From positions 3,596,001 to 3,660,000 of the forward strand of contig OZ252048.1 in the NCBI GenBank assembly GCA_965247915.1: 64,000 bases of DNA. Reading direction: 5' to 3'. Of this stretch, positions 35,571 to 43,966 are shown piece after piece (the stretch's first letter is position 1; each line of letters starts with the position of its first letter). Position numbers and translations under genes: made by a program. The DNA is from JAKZRT01 sp965247915. GTDB taxonomy: Bacteria > Pseudomonadota > Alphaproteobacteria > Rhodobacterales > Rhodobacteraceae. The notes beneath the pieces were generated by a model, which had not been told where the DNA came from, made no database searches, and saw only the letters and a program-made list of their open reading frames with translations.

Positions 35571-36236
35571 TTATTCAGCCCCGGCGTCGCGCAGCGCGGA
35601 TTTGAGTTCGGAGTAGGACATGTTCTGATGGAGCTTGCCGTTGATCACAAACGATGGCGTTGACCGGACCCCGTCGGCGGTGGCGTTGGCCTGATAGGTG
35701 GCGACCATCGCCTCGGCAGCGTCGCGGTCCTGCAGGCAGGCGTTGATCTGATCCTCGCCAAGCCCTGCGGTCTTGCCCAGCCGGCGCAGCGCTGCCGCGA
35801 TGCCGGTCGGATCGCCGGACGCCAGCCAATTTGACTGGTTTTGGTAGATCAAATCGGCAATGCCGAAATAGCGGTCGGCCCCGCCGCATCGGGCCAGCAT
35901 CCCGGCCCAGAGACCGAACTGATCGAAATAGACCTCGCGGTAGACAAAGTTGATCTTGCCGGTGTCGATGTACTCGGCTTTCAGCGATTTGAACGGACCC
36001 TGGTGAAAGGCCCGGCAATGCGGGCAGGTGAACGAGGCGTATTCGATCACCGTCACAGGTGCGTCCGGGTTGCCAAGCGCCATGTCCTCGATCAGAGCGC
36101 CGTCAGAACCGGCATCCTGGGCGATTGCCGTGGTGCCAAGGTCAAGACCGGGCGCCGGGGCCCGTCCGACGACCCACCAAAGGCCCGCCGCGGCCAGGGC
36201 AATCACCACAACACCACTTGCGACAAATCGGTTCAT
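35571..36236 (-). CDS. DsbA-family thiol:disulfide interchange protein
   Basis: A 221-residue exported thioredoxin-fold protein. The N-terminus (MNRFVASGVVVIALAAAGLWW) is a signal peptide or anchor. The active site is Cys71-Pro-His-Cys74 in ASFTCPHCRAF, the DsbA type, and the cis-Pro loop is RSTPSFVING. A helical insertion lies between. It should oxidise cysteine pairs in the periplasm. The ATG at 36236 has an AAAGG box; a GTG three codons earlier is less likely. It follows the DUF721 gene by 25 bases, a neighbourhood conserved in Rhodobacterales. Confidence 0.92.
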   Translation of the reverse strand: MNRFVASGVVVIALAAAGLWWVVGRAPAPGLDLGTTAIAQDAGSDGALIEDMALGNPDAPVTVIEYASFTCPHCRAFHQGPFKSLKAEYIDTGKINFVYREVYFDQFGLWAGMLARCGGADRYFGIADLIYQNQSNWLASGDPTGIAAALRRLGKTAGLGEDQINACLQDRDAAEAMVATYQANATADGVRSTPSFVINGKLHQNMSYSELKSALRDAGAE

Positions 36237-36261
36237 TATTTGCACACCTTTGTTGGTTCAT

Positions 36262-36795
36262 TCAATTCTTTGGGCGGGTAAAAATCTGCGTGCCCATGTC
36301 TTCCAGCGCCGCGCGCAGGCCTGTGTCGGCGACACCTTTCGCAGCCGCCCGCGCTTTGTCGGCGCGCATGGGGTCGGGCGCGGCGGCCGGCGTCGCGCGA
36401 ACCGGACTATGGTCGAAACTCGCCTGCCCCTCTGCAAATCCCTGGGGGGCGGTCTGGGTGATCCTGATCTGGCTGATCGCTGCATAGCCGTAACATGCGT
36501 TCACCCGGTCCTTCAGCTTGGGCAGGTCGGCCGCCACAACCGGAGCCTGCGCGCCGGTGGTCAGAACCGTTAGCGTCGCGCCGATGCCGCCGCGGCCATA
36601 ACTGACACGCACCGGACGGGTGACGCTGGCCATGTCTTCGCCGGCGATCTCGGCCCAATGGGTCAGAAGCCGTGTCACGGCAAAGCCGCGGCCCTCGCCC
36701 GCCTTGCGAATGCGCGTCGCCAGCAGGCTGCCGGTGCGTTCAAACCCGCGCATTCGGCGGCCCGCACCGCGATCCTGCGTTGACTTTGCGGCCAT
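36262..36795 (-). CDS. DUF721 (DciA-like) family protein
   Basis: A 177-residue protein with the DUF721 core: TRLLTHWAEIAGEDMASVTRPVRVSY, then GATLTVLTTGAQAPVVAADLPKLKDRVNACYG. Actual runs agree with the DciA family, whose members help load the DnaB replicative helicase in bacteria without DnaC. The C-terminal third is low-complexity, Ala/Pro-rich. The ATG at 36795 has a strong GAAGGAAGGG box, so I prefer it over an ATG at 36822 and longer in-frame extensions. It is divergent from mutY across 82 bases. Confidence 0.85.
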   Translation of the reverse strand: MAAKSTQDRGAGRRMRGFERTGSLLATRIRKAGEGRGFAVTRLLTHWAEIAGEDMASVTRPVRVSYGRGGIGATLTVLTTGAQAPVVAADLPKLKDRVNACYGYAAISQIRITQTAPQGFAEGQASFDHSPVRATPAAAPDPMRADKARAAAKGVADTGLRAALEDMGTQIFTRPKN

Positions 36796-36877
36796 CTTTG
36801 CCCTTCCTTCGGTTATGCCCATTCTAGCGCTGGCGGTCCGCGATGCCAGCCGTAACGCACCAGGGGACGCATAAATC

Positions 36878-37945
36878 TTGCGTGAGGCCGAACAGATCTC
36901 TGGCAGCCTTCTGGCCTGGTACCACACGCATGCCCGCGCCCTGCCTTGGCGCGTGGGACCAGCCGACCGGGCCAGAGGGGTGTGGCCTGACCCTTATGCC
37001 GTCTGGCTGAGCGAGGTGATGCTGCAACAGACCACTGTTGCCGCCGTGATCCCCTATTTCAACGCCTTCCGGCGCGCCTGGCCTGATGTCGGCGCGCTGG
37101 CCGGTGCCGCCGACGCCGATGTCATGGCCGCCTGGGCCGGCCTTGGATATTACGCCCGCGCGCGCAACCTGCTGAAATGCGCCCGAATTGTCGCCGGTGA
37201 CCTGGGCGGGATTTTCCCCAAAACACGGGTCGAGCTGATCGCCCTGCCCGGGATCGGACCCTATACCGCCGCGGCCATCGCAGCGATCGCCTTGGACCAG
37301 CCCGAGACCGTAGTTGACGGCAATGTCGAGCGGGTGATGGCGCGGCTCTTTGCTGTCGGGACGCCCCTGCCCGCCGCCAAGGCAGAGCTAACCCGGCTGG
37401 CCGCAGGTCTGACACCCTCGACCCGACCAGGCGATTATGCGCAGGCGCTGATGGACCTCGGTGCGTCGGTTTGCACGCCGCGTTCGCCTGCCTGCGGCAC
37501 CTGTCCGCTGGCACCGCGCTGCCGGGCCCGCGCCCGCGGCATCGCCGCCGAGCTGCCGCGCAGCGCGCGCAAAGCCCCCAAACCGGTGCGGCACGGGGTG
37601 GCCTATATTGCCCGCCGGTCCGACGGTGCCTGGCTGGTTGAACGCCGTCCGCAAGCGGGGCTATTGGGCGGAATGCTGGGCTGGCCAGGGTCGGAATGGC
37701 GCGAACAAGCGGCCCCCGTTGCGACGCCCCCGGTTGTGGGTGACTGGATCGACGTGCCGGGCGAGGTGCGCCACACCTTCACCCATTTCCACCTGCGCCT
37801 GCGGCTGATGTCGGCCAGCGTGGGGCCGGGCGCGCGCCCGTGTCGGGGGTATTTCACCGAAGCGGGCCAGTTTTCCGCCAGCGATCTGCCCACGGTCATG
37901 CGCAAGGCCTTTGACCTGACGCGCGGTCATATGCGCGCTGATTGA
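36878..37945 (+). CDS. mutY: A/G-specific adenine glycosylase
   Basis: A 355-residue base-excision enzyme that removes adenine opposite 8-oxoguanine. It starts with TTG at 36878 (AGGGGA upstream). The helix-hairpin-helix region holds LPGIGPYTAAAIAAIA; the catalytic Asp is Asp147 in VVDGNVERV and Glu46 lies in EVMLQQT. The iron-sulfur cluster ligands follow C-x6-C-x2-C-x5-C from about residue 199. The C-terminal NUDIX-like domain shows GLLGGMLGWPG and VRHTFTHFHL. All catalytic residues are present. Confidence 0.95.
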   Translation: MREAEQISGSLLAWYHTHARALPWRVGPADRARGVWPDPYAVWLSEVMLQQTTVAAVIPYFNAFRRAWPDVGALAGAADADVMAAWAGLGYYARARNLLKCARIVAGDLGGIFPKTRVELIALPGIGPYTAAAIAAIALDQPETVVDGNVERVMARLFAVGTPLPAAKAELTRLAAGLTPSTRPGDYAQALMDLGASVCTPRSPACGTCPLAPRCRARARGIAAELPRSARKAPKPVRHGVAYIARRSDGAWLVERRPQAGLLGGMLGWPGSEWREQAAPVATPPVVGDWIDVPGEVRHTFTHFHLRLRLMSASVGPGARPCRGYFTEAGQFSASDLPTVMRKAFDLTRGHMRAD

Positions 37946-38000
37946 TCGGCCCTGTGCGCAGTTCTATAGTCGCCCCGACTTTCCCTGTCGCGAGGCCCCG

Positions 38001-39038
38001 ATGATCCCCCGCAAAGAGCTGACGCGCTGGCGCAGGATCCTGCCCTTCGGTCTGTCGTTCGTGACCCTGCCGCTGATCTGGATCGGGGTTGCCCAAGGCG
38101 GGTGGACGACGTGGCTTTTGCCGATCTATGGCTGGTGGGTGTTTCCGGTTCTCGACTGGCTGATGGGCCGGTCGGCGGAAGGGGCGGACACCGAAGCGGG
38201 CGAGGCCGACCTTTTCTGGTACCGCGCGATCACTCTGATCTGGTTGCCGATGCAGGTCCTGGTGATCTTCGGCGGTATCTGGGCGGTTACGCGGTCGGGC
38301 ACTCTGGAGCCTGGCGAAAAACTCACGCTGTTCCTGGGGGTCGGCGTGATCAGCGGCTCGGTCGGCATCGTCTATGCGCACGAACTGATGCATCAGGCGT
38401 CGCGGATGGAGCGCTGGCTGGCCGATCTGCTGCTGGCCTCTGTGCTCTACAGCCACTTCCGGTCGGAACATCTGTTGGTCCACCATACCCATGTGGGCAC
38501 CCCGCGCGATGCGGTGACGGCGCGGTATAACGAAGGGTTCTACCGGTTTTTCGTCCGGGTTCTGCCGGAATGCTTTATCTCGGCCTTTCGCGCCGAGGCG
38601 CGGCGAGTGGAAAAACGCGGGCGCAGCCGCTGGCACCGGTCCAATCCCTTTTGGCGCTTTTGGGCGCTGCAGGCGGGGTTCCTGGCCCTGGCGGTGGCGG
38701 TTGGCGGGGACGAAGGGTTGGGATTGTTCCTGTTTCAAGCGCTAATCGCGATCTTTCAGCTCGAGCTGATCAATTATATCGAACACTACGGTCTGACCCG
38801 CAAACACCTGGGGGGCGGCAAATACGAGCGCATCTTGCCGCGCCATTCGTGGAACGCGGACGAGCGGGCGACGAACTGGTACCTGATAAATCTTCAGCGT
38901 CATTCGGATCATCATTACAAACCGGCGCGGCGGTTTCCGCTGTTGCAAAGCTATGGCGAGGACGAGGCCCCGCACCTGCCTGCCGGGTACCCGGTGATGA
39001 CCCTGTGGCGTTGGTGCCGCCGCTGTTTCGGCGGGTGA
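38001..39038 (+). CDS. alkB: Alkane 1-monooxygenase (AlkB), 3' end frameshifted
   Basis: A 345-residue integral-membrane di-iron hydroxylase as read. The three histidine boxes are complete: His127 in HELMHQ, EHLLVHH at 156-162 and LQRHSDHH at 298-305, plus the NYIEHYG box near 260, separated by hydrophobic helices. It oxidises medium-chain alkanes or related chains with rubredoxin electrons. After YPVMTL (near 39005) the frame ends oddly as WRWCRRCFGG. The next frame continues with ALVPPLFRRVMNPRV to 39115, the normal AlkB tail. One base seems missing near 39006; restored, the protein would be about 371 residues. Confidence 0.88.
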   Translation: MIPRKELTRWRRILPFGLSFVTLPLIWIGVAQGGWTTWLLPIYGWWVFPVLDWLMGRSAEGADTEAGEADLFWYRAITLIWLPMQVLVIFGGIWAVTRSGTLEPGEKLTLFLGVGVISGSVGIVYAHELMHQASRMERWLADLLLASVLYSHFRSEHLLVHHTHVGTPRDAVTARYNEGFYRFFVRVLPECFISAFRAEARRVEKRGRSRWHRSNPFWRFWALQAGFLALAVAVGGDEGLGLFLFQALIAIFQLELINYIEHYGLTRKHLGGGKYERILPRHSWNADERATNWYLINLQRHSDHHYKPARRFPLLQSYGEDEAPHLPAGYPVMTLWRWCRRCFGG

Positions 39039-39469
39039 TGAACCCGAGGGTGCGGGCCTGGCGGCGGCAGTTTTATCCGGAGATTTCGGACTGGAAGAAA
39101 GTTCCGGCAGAATGAGAGCGAATGCTCTCAAGGTTGAGATACAGGATAAAGTGTTGAACTAACACCATAAAACCTGTATTGACCGGTAAAAGCGTATGGG
39201 GGTATCGGACATGGAACCTAAAAACCTGCTGGTTCTGGGCGCAACCGGAGCGACCGGTCAATGGGTGGTTCGCATGGCGGTCGAGCGCGGCCACCATGTG
39301 ACCGCTCTGGTCCGCTCGAAAGAGCATATCGAGGACCGCGACAGGCTTGAGATGTGTTCAGGGCGAAGTTCTGGACCCGGGCACGCTTGGCCGCGTGATG
39401 GAGGGCAATGAGGCGGTTCTGTCCTGCCTCGGAATCAACGCAAAAATGCGTCCAGCCCCTTTTCACCCG

Positions 39470-41103
39470 CATTCCCCAAGTGACCGATCCATCTGATGCG
39501 GTTTCCGTCTGATTCCTGTATAAGAATCAGTGGATTAGATCAGACGGAGGGTGGGTCGAATGCGGAACCTGGAGGGTGAGTCGGATCGGGGGCTTCTGCG
39601 GGCGTTTTTCGACCGAAGACTGAAGTTCGGGTTCCACGGTTCGCGGATCACGTCAGACGCTGGTCTGCTCGCCTATCGTGAACTGGACGAAGCCCTCGGC
39701 CTGACCACGCTGGCCGGTGACGTTATTGCTGACAGCCGGACCGGCAAGAACGGTTGGCACGGCATCATCGGTCTCCTTCGCCAATCCGTCTATGGTCGTC
39801 TCGCCGGGTACGAGGACGTGAACGACGCCGACCGGCTGGGGCGCGATCCTGCGATGCGGTGGATCGTCGGCGGCAGGGCTGTCGAGCGCGGCGGCGCATC
39901 GACCAGCCAGATGGGCCGGTTCGAGACGGAGTTACTCGCCACCAATGACAACCTCGCCGCGCTCGCTGACCTTTTGGGCATCTGGATCGACCAGGTTAAC
40001 GAGCGCAGGCCGCCGAAGATTATCGTGCTCGACATGGACAGCTCCGTCAGCCCGACCTACGGTGACCAGGAGGGCACGGCCTACAACGGTCACTTCGGCT
40101 GCACGTGCTATCACCCGCTGTTCGTGTTCAACCAGTTCGGCGATCTGGAGCGTTGCGCCCTGCGTCCGGGCAACGTGCACAGCGCCCATGAATGGCGCGA
40201 TGTGTTGGACCCGGTGGTCGCTCGATACCGGAACAAGACACTCCGGCGTTATTTCCGTGGTGACGCCGCCTTCGCCTCGCCCGAGGTTTATGAGTTTCTG
40301 GAAGCGGAAGGCTTCAAGTACGCCATCCGGCTTCCGGCCAACAAGGTGCTGCACGACAGCATCGCGCACCTGCTCAAGCGCCCCGTCGGTCGGCCGCCGA
40401 AGGAAGTTCGTCGGTATTACGCGAACTTCAGCTATCGGGCCGGTAGCTGGACGGAGCCCCGCCGGGTCGTCGCCAAGGTGGAGTGGCACTCAGGGGAACT
40501 GTATCCCCGCGTCGGCTTCATCGTCACCAACCTGAGCCGTCCTGCCGAGCGGGTTGTTGCGTTCTACAATCAGCGCGGCACTGCCGGGCAATGGATCAAG
40601 GAAGGCAAGAACGCCATCAAGTGGACGCGGCTGTCATGCCGTTCGTTACGCAACAATGCCGTCCGGCTCCAGCTGCATGCACTCGCCTATAACCTCGGCA
40701 ACTTCATGCGTACCCTGGCGTTGCCCGATGCCGTGGAGCAATGGTCGCTGACGACGCTGAGGGAGAAGCTGGTCAAGATCGGTGCGAAAGTTGTCAGCCA
40801 TGGCCGGTACGTCACATTTCAATTGGCCGAGGTTGCAGTCACAAGAAGCTTGTTCCAGAAAATCTTGAGCCTGATTGATGATCTACGACGAAGACCCGCT
40901 CCGGCGTAGGCCGAGGGAATCGACGGCAAGGAGATTGCGACACCAGAGGTGTGTCTGGATGGCAAGAGAAACGACCAAATGGCCTTCCACGCGCTGGCCG
41001 ATTACCAAAATCATGTCATCGGATGGCTGCAATGGGAACAGAGTTCCTTTGGAGATGGGGCCGTGGTACGATTTCCGCGAATTTGGATGTCATCTGGGGA
41101 ATG
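39470..41103 (+). mobile_element. IS1380-family insertion sequence
   Basis: A ~1634-bp element with a full transposase gene. The ends are inverted: CATTCCCCAAGTGAC at 39470 and, read from 41103 backwards, CATTCCCCAGATGAC, with ATCCA a little further in on both sides. No 4-bp target duplication is seen at these ends. Instead TTTCACCC occurs at 39461-39468 and again at 41265-41272. Between the left end and the gene is a 9-bp inverted repeat (CCGTCTGAT/ATCAGACGG, 39509-39551 region) that may block read-through transcription. Confidence 0.78.
39560..40909 (+). CDS. IS1380-family transposase
   Basis: A 449-residue DDE transposase starting at ATG 39560 with GGAGG upstream; a GTG at 39551 has no proper spacing. 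It shows RLKFGFHGSRITSDAGLLAYR near the start, VLDMDSSVSPTYGDQEG with the first catalytic Asp, RYFRGDAAFASPEVYEFLE with the second, and the C-terminal NQRGTAGQWIKEGKNA containing the conserved Glu, then SLRNNAVRLQLHALAYNL. This is the IS1380/IS1247-type pattern. The frame is complete, so the element could still be active. Confidence 0.93.
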   Translation: MRNLEGESDRGLLRAFFDRRLKFGFHGSRITSDAGLLAYRELDEALGLTTLAGDVIADSRTGKNGWHGIIGLLRQSVYGRLAGYEDVNDADRLGRDPAMRWIVGGRAVERGGASTSQMGRFETELLATNDNLAALADLLGIWIDQVNERRPPKIIVLDMDSSVSPTYGDQEGTAYNGHFGCTCYHPLFVFNQFGDLERCALRPGNVHSAHEWRDVLDPVVARYRNKTLRRYFRGDAAFASPEVYEFLEAEGFKYAIRLPANKVLHDSIAHLLKRPVGRPPKEVRRYYANFSYRAGSWTEPRRVVAKVEWHSGELYPRVGFIVTNLSRPAERVVAFYNQRGTAGQWIKEGKNAIKWTRLSCRSLRNNAVRLQLHALAYNLGNFMRTLALPDAVEQWSLTTLREKLVKIGAKVVSHGRYVTFQLAEVAVTRSLFQKILSLIDDLRRRPAPA

Positions 41104-41264
41104 TCGGTTAAAGCAAGGTTGAGTGCCTGCGCCCCGGTTGGCCCGGTGGCTTTGATGTCTGCTCTGCGTTGCCACATTTTTCCGCCCGCTGGACGGTTAT
41201 GTTGACGATACTGCGCCAGCACGGACAGGTAAACCGCGAAGCGCAATATTTTGGGGTATCTGCG
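41104..41264. other. Unassigned 161-bp segment inside the broken oxidoreductase
   Basis: This lies between the IS1380-type right end and the resumed oxidoreductase sequence. It does not encode the missing part of the protein, since homologous proteins have no extra ~50 residues here. On the minus strand it can be read as a short peptide without a start and with no recognisable family. It could be the remnant of an earlier insertion bounded by the TTTCACCC repeats. Confidence 0.5.
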
Positions 41265-41677
41265 TTTCACCCTTGCTGTCGTCACCCGATTTCACAGGTC
41301 AGAGCGCGCCGGGCATCGTGACGGCCATGAAAACGCATGGCGTGGGCCGCCTGATTGCGATTAGTGCCGCCGGGGCTGGCGACAGCCGCGAAAAAGTCGA
41401 TGCCATGTCGCGGTTTCTCTTTCGCATAAGCAAGCTCGCGATAACGCTTCGCGATTCGGCGAACATGGAGGCGTCGTATAGCCAAAGCGGGCTGGACAGC
41501 CTGGCGGTTCGACCGGCGCGGCTGACCGACGGGCCACCATCGGGCCGCGCCAGAATTGTCGAGCGGTGCAATGGGTTTTCAAAGATTTCCCGCAGTGACG
41601 TCGCCGCGTGGATGCTGGACGCGCTGGAGCGACCCGAGCCTTTTGACCCCCGGTCCGAAATGATCGCGCAGGGGTGA

Positions 41678-42082
41678 GGTGGAGTGCGGAGGGGCCAGGG
41701 TCGGTGGCGGCGAGGAATGCGTACTGCTTGCATTGCGCGTGACCAGCCTCTTTCGATTGGAGCAAGGTGCCCGGTAGCTGGTTCACAGGCACGCAGATCC
41801 GATTACGACGCCACAGTCGGCAGCGTCTGTGGTCAGCAGATTGACAAGTGTGGTGCGCTGAAGCGCACCCTACGGCGGGCTGCGGCTGTGCGGTCGAGCG
41901 GCCATCGCACGCCTGGATTTTGTCAAAGCACGTTAAAGTGGTAGTATCCTAATCGTCACAAAACCGCCTGCTGTATTAGATCGCGCGCATGACGGAATAG
42001 ATCCAGTTCTCTTGCGTAGACATGGAAAGGCTCGGTTTTTTTTGGGGGTCCTTGTCATGTGCGTCAAACAAGGAGATGACGG
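41678..42082. other. 405-bp intergenic region with a REP-like hairpin
   Basis: No credible gene is seen on either strand. At 41852-41869 there is a perfect 8-bp stem GGTGCGCT/AGCGCACC followed by CTACG, a short palindrome of a kind widespread between proteobacterial genes. Near the right end, an AAGGAG box (about 42070) belongs to the next gene. Base composition is lower in G+C than the surroundings. Confidence 0.5.
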
Positions 42083-42739
42083 ATGTTCTTCAAATTCACC
42101 CAACCATATGGCGCGGCACTGCTGCTTGCGGCACCGGCACTGAGTGGCGCGAGCGCCATGCAGGCGCAAAACATGGCCCACGAGCATATGGGCCATGTAT
42201 CGGATGCCTGGGGCGACGCGCCCGACGGCAAAGGGTTGTTGCCGATTGCGACCGAGGAAGCCGAGCACGCGTATTTTCACGCCCGCGAAGCGGTCAAGTA
42301 TGCACACGATCTTAACGAAGTGATACTCAATGCGCAGCACGTCCTTCACATGGTCGATCCCAGCGAAATTGAACGCGGCATGGGCCTTGGCTATGGCGTC
42401 AAGCGGGCGGCCGCCGCTGTCGCCGAGCATATAGGTTTTGCGGCTGAAGCCGACGACGCCACCGAAAACGTGAAACTGCACGCGGTCCACGTTGCCACCT
42501 GTGCAAACAACACTGTCGACCGGATAGCTGAAATTGTTGGTCTCGCCAATTCGATTCGGGCGGCAAAGACCGCCGCCGAGGCAGCTCCGGCGGCGCTGGA
42601 GCTGCGGAGCCGCGTGAATCAGCTGATGGAAGGCCGTGACGCGAACGGCGACGGAACCGTAACCTGGCATGAAGGCGAAGGCGGCCTGCGTATGGCCCGC
42701 CTGCATATGCGTTTCATGCGCGAAGGCGAGGATTTGTAA
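42083..42739 (+). CDS. Exported His-rich protein of unknown function
   Basis: A 218-residue protein I do not recognise. A signal peptide (MFFKFTQPYGAALLLAAPALSGASA) is followed by a His/Met-rich start (NMAHEHMGHVSDAWGD) and a mostly helical body with repeated His residues (EEAEHAYFHAREAVKYAHD, NAQHVLHMVD, LHAVHVATC). Near the C-terminus DANGDGTVTWHEGEGG resembles an EF-hand calcium loop (D-x-N-x-D-x-x-x-x-x-x-E). It may bind metals in the periplasm. An AAGGAG box precedes the ATG. Its neighbours are an IS-damaged pseudogene and an exported MBL-fold protein. Confidence 0.75.
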   Translation: MFFKFTQPYGAALLLAAPALSGASAMQAQNMAHEHMGHVSDAWGDAPDGKGLLPIATEEAEHAYFHAREAVKYAHDLNEVILNAQHVLHMVDPSEIERGMGLGYGVKRAAAAVAEHIGFAAEADDATENVKLHAVHVATCANNTVDRIAEIVGLANSIRAAKTAAEAAPAALELRSRVNQLMEGRDANGDGTVTWHEGEGGLRMARLHMRFMREGEDL

Positions 42740-42747
42740 AGCGCTGG

Positions 42748-42805
42748 CTGTGATCTTTCCATAGGTGTCCATTCGATCCAAACCGAGTTGATTGGAGGTG
42801 ACCCC
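42748..42805 (-). repeat. Dispersed ~57-bp repeat, copy 2
   Basis: Inverted relative to 14870-14925. Its core read on the minus strand is GGATCGAATGGACACCTATG, differing from copy 1 by one missing base and a few substitutions. It starts 8 bases after the stop of the His-rich protein gene. The remainder up to 42958 has no recognisable gene. Confidence 0.55.
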
Positions 42806-42958
42806 GCAAAACATTTTTAGGAAGGATCGAATGAACGTGCTTGAGAATGCCAGACTGACGACGCGCGGTCGAAAGCGGCCTGTTGGGTTGATTGCGGGCG
42901 GGTGTTCCTTCTTGCAGGCACCCCGTCTTGCCGCGTGCCGCCGCATGGAGCGCCGCAC

Positions 42959-43864
42959 TCAGTCCGGTTGCCAGGGGAACGGACCCATCCACATGTCGAG
43001 CATCACCCGCCAGGTATTCATTTCCAGCCATTGATCGTAGCCGGCCCAATCCTTGTATTTGTCCAGCTTGACGGTCGATGCGATCGCGAACGGGTTGGTT
43101 CCCTTTTGGAATTCGGCAAAGATCGCCCCCTGCAGGTCGGTGATGAATTCACGGCTCTCGACCACGTCCTGTTTGCTGCCAATCGCGCTGCCGCTGTTGG
43201 AATGGGAAAACACCGCCTGGTCGAAATCGAGCGCCTCGATCTCGTTGAGGGTCCGCAGCCACTCCTGAATGTTGAAATCGGGAACGATGGTAAACAGAAC
43301 CCGCTTAGGCGTGACCAGGTCGGCGATGTAGACCACCTTTTGTTCCGGAAGCCGGAAAACCGTCATCCCCAGGCCGTGGTTCATGCCCATGTAATGAAGT
43401 TCCAGCGTGGTGCCGCCGAGGGCAATGTCGGTTCGATTGCCGCTCCAGGTTTCGTCCGGCAACGCCGTGTCCTGACCGGGATTGGCGCGCGTCCACTCGG
43501 CGGCCTTTTCGTGGCCCATGATCGTGGCGCCCGCCGCGCGGAAGACGCTGCCGCCGCTGGCGTGGTCCCAATGATTGTGGCTGTTGAGCAGAAAGCGGAC
43601 CGGCTGGTCGGTCACGCCCTTGATCGCCTCAAGCAGACCGGCGGCGTGCCCTGAATTGACCGATTCGATGGCGATCACACCGTCATCGGTGACCACGAAC
43701 ATCGAATTGTAGCCGTCTTGCGGGTCGAAGGCGTAAACGCCATCGGCGACCTCGACCACAGCTTCGGATGCTGAATGGCTGGCGGCCTGCGCCGTTGCGG
43801 TCAAGATTGCCATCCCGAGACCGCCGGTCAGGGCCAGCAACATGTTGCGAGCAAGCGAGTTCAT
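42959..43864 (-). CDS. Exported metallo-beta-lactamase-fold hydrolase
   Basis: A 301-residue protein with a signal peptide (MNSLARNMLLALTGGLGMAI, cleavage near TAQA-AS). The zinc motif HxHxDH is His96, His98, Asp100 and His101 in NSHNHWDHASGG; a further ligand candidate lies in GMNHGLGMTVF and IADLV. It belongs to the general MBL superfamily; the substrate is unknown, and it need not act on beta-lactams. The ATG at 43864 has an AAGGGAA box. It is divergent from a TetR regulator with two repeated operator-like sites between them, so repression by that regulator is likely. Confidence 0.88.
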   Translation of the reverse strand: MNSLARNMLLALTGGLGMAILTATAQAASHSASEAVVEVADGVYAFDPQDGYNSMFVVTDDGVIAIESVNSGHAAGLLEAIKGVTDQPVRFLLNSHNHWDHASGGSVFRAAGATIMGHEKAAEWTRANPGQDTALPDETWSGNRTDIALGGTTLELHYMGMNHGLGMTVFRLPEQKVVYIADLVTPKRVLFTIVPDFNIQEWLRTLNEIEALDFDQAVFSHSNSGSAIGSKQDVVESREFITDLQGAIFAEFQKGTNPFAIASTVKLDKYKDWAGYDQWLEMNTWRVMLDMWMGPFPWQPD

Positions 43865-43903
43865 TTTCAGATTCCCTTTTCGTGTGAGTCGATCTTGATT
43901 TTT

Positions 43904-43966
43904 GTAGTGATCGATACGATAATCCGCCGAGCGAACCGCTGTCAAGGATTGTGTAGTGAGCGATAC
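43904..43966. promoter_or_regulatory. Twin operator candidates for the TetR regulator
   Basis: GTAGTGATCGATAC at 43904-43917 and GTAGTGAGCGATAC at 43953-43966 are identical but for one base, and each is an imperfect palindrome around GATC (GTA..GATC..TAC). The second overlaps the GTG start of the regulator gene; the first lies 40 bases upstream of the MBL gene. The layout fits autorepression plus control of the divergent gene. Confidence 0.6.

Larger units (their letters stand above)
39196..41677 (+). pseudogene. NAD(P)H-binding oxidoreductase broken by an IS and frameshifts
   Basis: The 5' part has MEPKNLLVLGATGATGQWV, the Rossmann motif of NmrA/YwnB-like NAD(P)-binding proteins. About residue 54 the frame shifts by +1: the continuation GEVLDPGTLGRVMEGNEAV lies in the next frame and runs to about 39468. 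The 3' part resumes at about 41273 with SSPDFTGQSAPGIVTAM, GVGRLIAISAAGAGDS and a normal C-terminus at 41677. The material between is an IS1380-type element plus about 160 further bases. Two indels and the insertion make it non-functional. The intact gene would encode about 220 residues. Confidence 0.82.

Noticed and set aside
41933..42958. A 341-codon minus-strand open frame over the His-rich protein gene
   Set aside because: It crosses the dispersed repeat and the real gene, which has a signal peptide and ribosome site on the plus strand.
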